Below are positions 58,471-64,000 of a DNA stretch of 64,000 bases, one piece after another. The notes under the pieces are model-generated. The model had not been told where the DNA came from. It worked only from the letters and a program-made list of their open reading frames with translations, and did no database searches. This stretch comes from Bacteroidota bacterium (GTDB taxonomy: Bacteria; Bacteroidota; Bacteroidia; Flavobacteriales; Flavobacteriaceae). The stretch's first letter is position 1; each line of letters opens with the position of its first letter. The stretch covers positions 37,602 to 101,601 of the forward strand of contig JAKQHT010000024.1 in the NCBI GenBank assembly GCA_029557895.1. Direction: 5' to 3'. The position numbers and the translations under genes are program-made.

Positions 58471-59658
58471 TTAATCTAAAATCTCAGTTACCTGACCCGC
58501 ACCAACGGTACGTCCACCTTCACGGATAGCGAAACGAAGACCTACGTTCATAGCGATTGGTTGGATCAATTCAACAGTAATGGTAAGGTTGTCACCAGGC
58601 ATAACCATCTCAACGCCTGCTGGCAATTGGATACTACCGGTTACGTCAGTAGTTCGTACGTAGAACTGTGGACGGTAGTTGTTATGGAATGGTGTGTGAC
58701 GACCGCCTTCTTCTTTTTTAAGGATATAGACCTCTGCCTTGAACTTTTTGTGAGGAGTCACAGATCCTGGCTTAACGATAACCATACCTCTTGATATCTG
58801 GGTCTTATCGATACCTCTCAACAAGATACCAGCGTTGTCACCAGCTTCACCTCTGTCAAGGATTTGACGGAACATTTCGATACCTGTAATAGTTGAGGTC
58901 AATTTTTCAGCACCCATACCGATGATTTCAACTGGGTCACCAGTTTTTGCAACACCGGTCTCGATACGGCCTGTTGCAACTGTACCACGACCTGTAATAG
59001 AGAATACGTCTTCAATTGGCATCAAGAATGGCTTGTCCATATCACGTACTGGCTCTTCGATCCAAGTATCACAAGCTTCCATCAATTGTAGCACTGTGTC
59101 AACCCATTTTTGCTCACCGTTAAGTGCGCCAAGAGCAGAACCAGCGATTACAGGACCGTTGTCACCGTCATATTCGTAGAATGACAACAAATCTCTGATT
59201 TCCATTTCAACCAATTCCAACAATTCCGGGTCGTCCACCATGTCCACTTTGTTCATGAAAACAACAATGCGAGGAATACCTACCTGACGTCCCAAAAGGA
59301 TGTGCTCACGGGTTTGTGGCATTGGACCATCGGTAGCGGCTACCACAAGGATAGCACCGTCCATTTGAGCAGCACCGGTAACCATGTTCTTTACGTAATC
59401 CGCGTGACCTGGACAGTCAACGTGTGCGTAGTGACGGTTAGCGGTTGCGTATTCTACGTGAGAGGTGTTGATTGTGATACCTCTTTCTTTTTCTTCTGGA
59501 GCGTTATCAATCTGGTCGAATGATTTTGCTTCTGATAAACCTGCATCAGCTAATACTTTAGTAATAGCAGCAGTTAAAGTTGTTTTACCGTGATCTACGT
59601 GTCCAATAGTACCAATATTTAAGTGTGGTTTTGAACGATCGAAAGTTGCCTTTGCCAT
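58471..59658 (-). CDS. tuf: Elongation factor Tu
   Basis: 395 residues. GTPase motifs: [11 protein letters not shown] (G1), the switch region [23 protein letters not shown] (G3) and NKVDMVDD (G4). It delivers aminoacyl-tRNA to the ribosome. It lies between the tRNA cluster and tRNA-Trp, the standard arrangement. Confidence 0.99.
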   Translation of the reverse strand: MAKATFDRSKPHLNIGTIGHVDHGKTTLTAAITKVLADAGLSEAKSFDQIDNAPEEKERGITINTSHVEYATANRHYAHVDCPGHADYVKNMVTGAAQMDGAILVVAATDGPMPQTREHILLGRQVGIPRIVVFMNKVDMVDDPELLELVEMEIRDLLSFYEYDGDNGPVIAGSALGALNGEQKWVDTVLQLMEACDTWIEEPVRDMDKPFLMPIEDVFSITGRGTVATGRIETGVAKTGDPVEIIGMGAEKLTSTITGIEMFRQILDRGEAGDNAGILLRGIDKTQISRGMVIVKPGSVTPHKKFKAEVYILKKEEGGRHTPFHNNYRPQFYVRTTDVTGSIQLPAGVEMVMPGDNLTITVELIQPIAMNVGLRFAIREGGRTVGAGQVTEILD

Positions 59659-59718
59659 GTTTTTAGTTTATTTTAATCTTAATTTATATTAGTGTTCAAA
59701 TTATAAGCAATTTGATTG

Positions 59719-59790
59719 AGCCAATGACGAGATTTGAACTCGTGACCTCTTCCTTACCAAGGAAACGCTCTACCCCTGAGCTACACCGGC
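59719..59790 (-). tRNA. tRNA-Thr (GGT)
   Basis: 72-nt cloverleaf; acceptor GCCGGTG / CATTGGC with G-U pairs; anticodon loop CTTGGTAA with anticodon GGT; T-arm GTTCAAATC. Discriminator U. Just upstream of tuf. Confidence 0.95.
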
Positions 59791-59816
59791 AGTTCATTTA
59801 CGATCGCCGATTATAG

Positions 59817-59838
59817 ACCTTCCCGCCGGCAGGCAGGT
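59817..59838. repeat. Short near-palindrome between tRNAs
   Basis: ACCTTCCCGCCGGCAGGCAGGT, near-palindromic around GCCGGC. GC-rich in an AT-rich spacer. Similar short palindromes are scattered in flavobacterial genomes; role unknown. Confidence 0.4.
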
Positions 59839-59872
59839 TCACAACTGTCACATCGTGTAACTCGTAAATTTG

Positions 59873-59945
59873 AGCGGGAGACCGGGTTCGAACCGGCGAC
59901 ATTCAGCTTGGAAGGCTGACGCTCTACCAACTGAGCTACTCCCGC
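59873..59945 (-). tRNA. tRNA-Gly (TCC)
   Basis: 73-nt cloverleaf; acceptor GCGGGAG / CTCCCGC; anticodon loop CTTCCAA with anticodon TCC; T-arm GTTCGAACC. Discriminator U. Confidence 0.95.
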
Positions 59946-60079
59946 ATTTATCGAAACTTTCATTAAGAAAATTCCAAAATTCCATTAATTTAAACGAACG
60001 TTTTTCAAACTTTAGCCCACAATCACATTTGTAATTCTGGAATTTTAAAGGTTGATTTTCCGCTTTCACGGATATTTTG

Positions 60080-60161
60080 TGGGGAGAGCAGGATTCGAAC
60101 CTGCGAAGGTAAAACCAACAGATTTACAGTCTGTCCTCGTTGGCCGCTTGAGTATCTCCCC
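60080..60161 (-). tRNA. tRNA-Tyr (GTA)
   Basis: 82 nt with a long variable arm, class II. Acceptor GGGGAGA / TCTCCCC; anticodon loop CTGTAAA with anticodon GTA; T-arm GTTCGAATC. Discriminator A. Confidence 0.95.
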
Positions 60162-60215
60162 AATACCATGTTTATTCTTAAAAGACCCAAAAGGACTTCT
60201 ATATACCTGAAAAAG

Positions 60216-60289
60216 AGCCGATGGAGGGGCTCGAACCCACGACCTGCAGATTACAAATCAGCTGCTCTAGCCAACTGAGCTACATCGGC
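60216..60289 (-). tRNA. tRNA-Thr (TGT)
   Basis: 74-nt cloverleaf; acceptor GCCGATG / CATCGGC; anticodon loop TTTGTAA with anticodon TGT; T-arm GTTCGAGCC. First tRNA of the cluster in the transcription direction. Confidence 0.95.
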
Positions 60290-60308
60290 TTTTTGTGCTT
60301 TTTTACCA

Positions 60309-60337
60309 TAAAAAAAGCCCGCTATTTCTAACGGACT
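60309..60337 (-). terminator. Terminator between hpf and the tRNA cluster
   Basis: Minus strand AGTCCG / CGGGCT stem (one G-U pair), 10-nt loop, then seven T. The 5' arm coincides with the predicted start of the tRNA-tuf promoter. Confidence 0.65.
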
Positions 60338-60338
60338 G

Positions 60339-60368
60339 CAAATGTAAATATTTATTTTTTGTTTCAAA
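60339..60368 (-). promoter_or_regulatory. Promoter of the tRNA-tuf cluster
   Basis: Minus strand TTTG, 18 nt, TACATTTG followed by C. Starts would fall about 60332-60334, inside the 5' arm of the terminator hairpin. Confidence 0.6.
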
Positions 60369-60388
60369 ACATTTTTTGAAAAATTTTA

Positions 60389-60691
60389 TCATATATGTGA
60401 TCGTAATTTTTCCTTCCTCTTTTTAAGCTGTCTTTCTATGCTCGCAGCGGCACTGTCGGCACCTTCTTCAAAGGTCTTACACTGTTTTTTTACGACGATG
60501 CTATCACCGGGAACACTTACCTTGACCTCAAAAATCTTGTTCTCTTTTTCGCTTGTGTTGTCAACTTTTAGATAGACATCGGACTGGATAACCTTGTCGT
60601 AATACTGATCCAGTTTGTCCATGCGCTTTTGGATAAAATCTATCAGTTTTTTGTCTGCTGTAAAATTTACTGATTGTGTGTTAACTTTCAT
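60389..60691 (-). CDS. hpf: Ribosome hibernation promoting factor (short HPF/RaiA type)
   Basis: 100 residues, a single S30AE/sigma-54 modulation domain: MKVNTQSVNFTADKKLIDFIQKRMDKLDQYYDKVIQSDVYLKVDN. It lacks the C-terminal dimerisation domain of long HPF. It inactivates or protects ribosomes in stationary phase. It follows xerC by 23 nt on the minus strand. Confidence 0.93.
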   Translation of the reverse strand: MKVNTQSVNFTADKKLIDFIQKRMDKLDQYYDKVIQSDVYLKVDNTSEKENKIFEVKVSVPGDSIVVKKQCKTFEEGADSAAASIERQLKKRKEKLRSHI

Positions 60692-60714
60692 GTTTCCGTT
60701 TTTTTGGTTATACT

Positions 60715-61608
60715 TTATTTCTCTTTATTACTTCTAGGGTGCGCACTGGCGTAAGCCTTCTTCAGTTCGGCTATACTGTTGTGGGTATAAACCTGGGTTG
60801 CAGCAAGGCTTGTATGCCCAAGCAATTCCTTGACATCGTTAAGGTTGGCACCCTCATTGAGCAAGTGAGTGGCAAAGGTGTGCCTTATAATATGGGGGCT
60901 TGTCTTTGCTTTGCTTGACACATTACTAAGATAACGATTAATAATTCTATACACAAGATTTTCATAAATTTTTAACCCTTTTTGGGTCAAAAAAAGGTAA
61001 TCCGGGTCTTGGATATGATTTAACTGTTGCCGTGCTTCGAGATACTGCCGGGCGGTATCGACCACAGAGTCTATCAAAGGGATGTAGCGTTCCTTGTTTC
61101 TCTTTCCGAGGACTTTTAATGTTCTGTTTGACAAATCGATATTGACCAGTTTTATCTGCACCAGTTCTATCCTTCGGATGCCCGTGGCGTAGAAGAGTTC
61201 TACGATAAGCCTATTGCGCAGGCCTGTAAAGTCGGACGCATCTGAAAGTTCTGCCAACACTGTTTGCAACTCTGCCTCCGAGAATGGCACTTGTACCTTT
61301 TTGCCTGCTTTCAGCACCTTATGCTTTGCCATTGGGCTGGCATCTATGGCTTCTATCTTTAACAGAAACTTAAAAAAAGTATTGAGGGAAGAGGTCTTTC
61401 GGTTGATGGATCTATTGGATACACCAGACTCAACGAGCTGTACGACCCAGGCCCTGATGTGCTGATAGGTTGTGCTTTCAATAGATGTAATGCCATATTC
61501 GTCTTGCAAAAACCCCGAGAAGGTTTCCAGATCGTGCCGATAGGCCTGTACGGTAAGTGGCGAATAATTTTTTTCGCGGAGCAGGTATTCAGTAAATGGC
61601 TCTATCAT
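60715..61608 (-). CDS. xerC: Tyrosine recombinase XerC-like
   Basis: 297 residues from MIEPFTEYLLREKNYS (61608); the ORF start at 61620 is a TTG. The core-binding domain (residues 1-85) is followed by the catalytic domain. The first Arg is in GIRRIELVQIK, the HxxR is in SPHIIRHTFATHLL and the final His and Tyr are in LGHTSLAATQVYTH. It is the chromosomal XerC/XerD-type recombinase for dimer resolution at dif, and its place beside hpf in a core gene block argues against a mobile integrase. Whether it is XerC or XerD is not settled. Confidence 0.9.
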   Translation of the reverse strand: MIEPFTEYLLREKNYSPLTVQAYRHDLETFSGFLQDEYGITSIESTTYQHIRAWVVQLVESGVSNRSINRKTSSLNTFFKFLLKIEAIDASPMAKHKVLKAGKKVQVPFSEAELQTVLAELSDASDFTGLRNRLIVELFYATGIRRIELVQIKLVNIDLSNRTLKVLGKRNKERYIPLIDSVVDTARQYLEARQQLNHIQDPDYLFLTQKGLKIYENLVYRIINRYLSNVSSKAKTSPHIIRHTFATHLLNEGANLNDVKELLGHTSLAATQVYTHNSIAELKKAYASAHPRSNKEK

Positions 61609-61631
61609 GGCGGACGTCAAGATTTTCTGTA

Positions 61632-61639
61632 TAAATATA
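61632..61639 (-). promoter_or_regulatory. Possible -7 box of xerC after the rpsU terminator
   Basis: Minus strand TATATTTA, one mismatch from consensus, directly after the T run of the rpsU terminator and 24 nt before the xerC ATG. Confidence 0.35.
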
Positions 61640-61641
61640 GG

Positions 61642-61674
61642 GCAAAAAAAAATTCCTGCGGTGACAGGAATTTG
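61642..61674 (-). terminator. Terminator of rpsU
   Basis: AAATTCCTG / CAGGAATTT perfect stem with a 6-nt loop and nine T on the minus strand, 26 nt after the rpsU stop. Confidence 0.85.
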
Positions 61675-61699
61675 ATTTATCGTCCAATGGACAGCTTTT

Positions 61700-61894
61700 T
61701 TACAAGCTCTCCTGATCTCTCAATCGCTGGATGTACTGCGCTTTCTGGATTTGCGCCCTACGCAATACGGATGGTTTTGTGAACTGCTTGCGGTTCTGCA
61801 GTTCGCGCTTGGCACCAGTTTTGTCAAACTTGCGCTTGAAACGCTTTAGCGCCCTGTCAATGTTTTCTCCTTCTTTAATCGGTATTATCAGCAT
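61700..61894 (-). CDS. rpsU: 30S ribosomal protein S21
   Basis: 64 residues, MLIIPIKEGENIDRALKRFKRKFDKTGAKRELQNRKQFTKPSVLRRAQIQKAQYIQRLRDQESL, a typical bS21. Tyr at position 54 is the residue reported, from memory, to contact the anti-SD in Flavobacterium johnsoniae ribosomes. The gene is monocistronic: a promoter with both boxes, a strong SD and a terminator. Confidence 0.97.
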   Translation of the reverse strand: MLIIPIKEGENIDRALKRFKRKFDKTGAKRELQNRKQFTKPSVLRRAQIQKAQYIQRLRDQESL

Positions 61895-61902
61895 AGTATC
61901 TT

Positions 61903-61910
61903 AACCTCCT
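61903..61910 (-). promoter_or_regulatory. Strong Shine-Dalgarno of rpsU
   Basis: Minus strand AGGAGGTT, complementary over seven bases to the 16S 3' end, 8-10 nt before the ATG. No other gene in the window shows a comparable SD. Confidence 0.85.
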
Positions 61911-61933
61911 CTCTTTTTGGGATTTTGTGGGTG

Positions 61934-61963
61934 CAAATATAGGAAGTATATTTATATGTGCAA
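61934..61963 (-). promoter_or_regulatory. Promoter of rpsU
   Basis: Minus strand TTG, 19 nt, TATATTTG followed by C, a complete match to the Bacteroidota promoter. The leader would be about 35 nt and includes the SD. Confidence 0.75.
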
Positions 61964-61977
61964 TCAAAAATTGATAA

Positions 61978-62622
61978 TTATTTGAATGTCCATTCTCCAA
62001 TCTTTTTTATTCTATCATTGGATTGGAAAAGATCAACTGGATAATATTCTAATGTGTCTTTTCTGAAATACGACTTGTAAATGCCACCTAAAGCTCTTTT
62101 TACAGGTTCAAAATGAAAATTGCTTGAATCTGTTTGAACCAAAACATCTTTCACGAATTGTGAACAATAGAGCTTTGTCGAATCATTTAAGGTAAAATAC
62201 CTATCGAAGTTTATAAATCTCGATTCGTATGTGTGAATTAACATTTTCAATTTCATAACTTCAGTAGAATCCAAATCTATGCGCCACAAACTAGCACTGT
62301 TAATTTTTTCTTCTGCCAAACCATAAAAATCCCTAATGTTCTGCTTCCTGAAATCTGAACCACCATCTTTAAAATCCGACACATTGAAAACAAGCCAATT
62401 GTCTTCGTCATATAAAAGAATACCCACATGCGAGCTCAATGTGTCCTTTAGGTTGAAATCTCTTGCAAAAAAGCCCTGTTTGGTTTCAGTTCCTCTATAA
62501 GCTATATAGGCATTCGTTTCCTCTAATTGAGCATTATTCCAAAAATCGCTCGTTTTATTCTTACAACTAAAAAGACAAAAGATTATAGGAACAATGGCTA
62601 AAAGAACTTTTTTTAAGTGCAA
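61978..62622 (-). CDS. YiiX-like permuted papain-fold lipoprotein
   Basis: 214 residues, beginning with a lipoprotein signal (LKKVLLAIVPIIFCLFSCKN). The putative NlpC/P60-related (permuted) catalytic residues are His in LSSHVGILLYD (about 66) and Cys in KLYCSQFVKDVL (about 153). The start codon is TTG (62622), since an in-frame stop lies two codons upstream and no ATG is nearby. It starts 10 nt after the OMP stop, suggesting coupling. It may be a peptidase or amidase acting in the envelope. Third gene of the last cassette. Confidence 0.75.
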   Translation of the reverse strand: MHLKKVLLAIVPIIFCLFSCKNKTSDFWNNAQLEETNAYIAYRGTETKQGFFARDFNLKDTLSSHVGILLYDEDNWLVFNVSDFKDGGSDFRKQNIRDFYGLAEEKINSASLWRIDLDSTEVMKLKMLIHTYESRFINFDRYFTLNDSTKLYCSQFVKDVLVQTDSSNFHFEPVKRALGGIYKSYFRKDTLEYYPVDLFQSNDRIKKIGEWTFK

Positions 62623-62632
62623 TTCTTAAAAG

Positions 62633-63259
62633 CTACAGTTGAAGATTTAAACCTAATTGAAAGACGTATAAATCTGTCATCTTAAATTCTTGAACTGAAT
62701 TCCTATAGCCACTGACCATATCAGTTTTGGATTTTAATCCAATACTGATACTGTTTTGGTCATTTATGAATTTAAATTTTGCTCCCAATGATGCCTGAAT
62801 ACCAAAATTGAAGCCCAAGCCATTTTTTGAATCATCAATATCGTCAGATACAACTTCTACTTTTGATTTCAATAGATAAGAACCATAAATACCTAAATCA
62901 GCAAATAACGATACCTTTTGAGTTTTATCATAAAACAACCTCACACCGACAGGAAGATAAATATGACTGTTTTTAAGAAAAACCAATCTGCCCATTTCAT
63001 CATTGAAATCTGCTCTTACATTTTCAACTCCTATTCCGGTTATGATTGAAGCATTATCTTGGATAATAAATTCCTTACCAATCAAAGCTCCTTGTGCAGT
63101 TGCAGAAACCTTAAAGTTATCTTCTGCTTCCAAAGCAGCAAACCCAGCATCAACTACCACTATCCAATCTCCTTTGTTGCCCATATTATTGCCTTCTTGG
63201 GAAAAGAGTGAACAGGATGCAAAAAACAACAAAATTAAAAGACTTATGATATTTTTCAT
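62633..63259 (-). CDS. Predicted small outer-membrane beta-barrel protein
   Basis: 208 residues from MKNIISLLILLFFASCSLFSQEG (63259); the ORF start at 63283 is TTG and lies upstream of the signal. After the signal, alternating hydrophobic strands and conserved glycines (GIGVENVRADFNDEMGRLVFLKNSHIYLPVGVRLFYDKTQKVSLFADLGIYGSYLL) fit a porin-type or OmpA-like beta-barrel, and the last residue is a Leu after LGLNLQ. No named family. Its ATG lies one nt after the stop of the preceding lipoprotein gene. Confidence 0.7.
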   Translation of the reverse strand: MKNIISLLILLFFASCSLFSQEGNNMGNKGDWIVVVDAGFAALEAEDNFKVSATAQGALIGKEFIIQDNASIITGIGVENVRADFNDEMGRLVFLKNSHIYLPVGVRLFYDKTQKVSLFADLGIYGSYLLKSKVEVVSDDIDDSKNGLGFNFGIQASLGAKFKFINDQNSISIGLKSKTDMVSGYRNSVQEFKMTDLYVFQLGLNLQL

Positions 63260-63260
63260 T

Positions 63261-63902
63261 TTATTTTGTAGTTGATTCTCCAATTATGGCACCTATTATC
63301 GCACCTCCTAAAACGCACCAAACATTACAAATCCAACCTCCAACAATTAAACCTATAAAGGCACCCACACCAGCTGGCGTGATTCCTTTACCATTATTCT
63401 GTAATTCTTGGGCATAGGCATTAGCGACCGAAAGCATCTCTTTTTCTGTTAAGCTCAAATTTTGATAATTTGGATGACTTTCTAAATCTTCAATCCAATT
63501 TCCTTCGGCTATATCTTTTAAAGACAGCTTCGTAAAAGAAGACAAATCATATTCATCTATAACTTGCTCATAACCTTTATCCAACACATCCGCATATTTA
63601 TCAATAACTTGTTCTACTAAATAAACGTCAAAATCTCCTGCTTGATATCCAAGCATAACAGCATATTGATCAACCATCTCTTGGGTAATTTCATAATCGC
63701 CATCCTTTTGAGCAAAATTGTTTTGCTCAAAATTACTTACAATTTCTACAGCATTAATAATTTTCAATGCCGATTCCCTGTACTTGTTAACAGATTCATC
63801 TATAAACTGCTTTTCATTTGAACATGACAAAATAGTTGGAATAAAGAAGATACAAACCAACACAATTGCAACAATACGTTTTGATTTTTTAATAGCTTTC
63901 AT
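63261..63902 (-). CDS. Lipoprotein with a C-terminal glycine-zipper segment
   Basis: 213 residues. A lipoprotein signal (IVAIVLVCIFFIPTILSCSNE) is followed by a helical, acidic central region (about 28-165). The last 42 residues are GITPAGVGAFIGLIVGGWICNVWCVLGGAIIGAIIGESTTK, a Gly-rich hydrophobic hairpin-like segment with two cysteines. This tail resembles glycine-zipper membrane domains and some class II bacteriocin or colicin-like tails. No family is named. First gene of the coupled three-gene cassette; the upstream promoter is not clear. Confidence 0.7.
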   Translation of the reverse strand: MKAIKKSKRIVAIVLVCIFFIPTILSCSNEKQFIDESVNKYRESALKIINAVEIVSNFEQNNFAQKDGDYEITQEMVDQYAVMLGYQAGDFDVYLVEQVIDKYADVLDKGYEQVIDEYDLSSFTKLSLKDIAEGNWIEDLESHPNYQNLSLTEKEMLSVANAYAQELQNNGKGITPAGVGAFIGLIVGGWICNVWCVLGGAIIGAIIGESTTK

Positions 63903-63950
63903 AATCGTAAAAATTTAGTGTTAAACACCTAGAAATTAGGAAGCAAAACT

Positions 63951-64000
<50 letters not shown>

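Noticed and set aside
60715-61608. Phage or transposon integrase
   Set aside because: The recombinase lies in a core expression block next to hpf and rpsU, with no attachment repeats; a Xer function is more likely.

Overview
The window is a contiguous piece of a Bacteroidota chromosome, almost certainly a member of the Flavobacteriaceae. Evidence for this: most start codons lack a Shine-Dalgarno (SD) sequence; there are many TAnnTTTG -7 promoter boxes; and the gene set is typical of the group (T9SS sorting-domain protein, CarboxypepD_reg outer-membrane barrel, bacillithiol enzyme BshC, DUF4295 next to L28/L33, MORN/YwqK protein, DUF3467 beside rpoC). By eye it is AT-rich, and most genes are core. 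There is no CRISPR array, prophage or intact insertion sequence.

Layout, left to right. 0-10.9 kb (minus strand): the 5' end of mnmA, a MORN-repeat protein, yidC, pyrG, DUF3820, OsmC, a LysM/periplasmic-binding fusion, guaA and bshC. 10.9-16 kb: a secreted M14 peptidase and a serine hydrolase (plus) flanking rimO (minus). 16-21 kb (minus): ftsY, the DUF4295-L33-L28 operon, then cinA, an Hpt protein, an FAH-family hydrolase and a DEDDh exonuclease. 21-28 kb: a T9SS cargo protein, a 2-oxo acid dehydrogenase E2, a glycosyltransferase coupled to recR, a sodium:solute symporter and a CoA-binding protein. 27.9-41.5 kb: a mixed accessory stretch with an outer-membrane barrel, fabH, htpG, a bestrophin, a decayed DUF885 gene, a CarboxypepD_reg protein, a VanX-like M15 peptidase, an alpha/beta hydrolase, DUF819 and DUF4369 proteins. 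41.5-46.7 kb: manA, queD, idi, prfC, a small Fe-S protein and DUF3467.

46.9-61.9 kb, read right to left on the minus strand, is the classic expression block: rpsU, xerC, hpf, tRNA-Thr/Tyr/Gly/Thr, tuf, tRNA-Trp, secE, nusG, rplK, rplA, rplJ, rplL, rpoB, rpoC. The last 2 kb holds a tightly coupled three-gene envelope cassette of unknown role. The sequence ends in a 49-A run that looks like a sequence-end artefact.

The most interesting signals are regulatory or small. They are: a near-perfect SD on rpsU in a genome that otherwise avoids them; an orphan minus-strand terminator with a 13-codon ORF at 37.5 kb; two copies of a roughly 135-bp inverted-repeat element, both placed just after a stop codon and in the same relative orientation; promoters embedded in terminators (ftsY, tRNA-tuf); -7 boxes that abut start codons (mnmA, guaA, idi); and a DUF885 gene whose middle has been deleted but whose C-terminal end is still recognisable.
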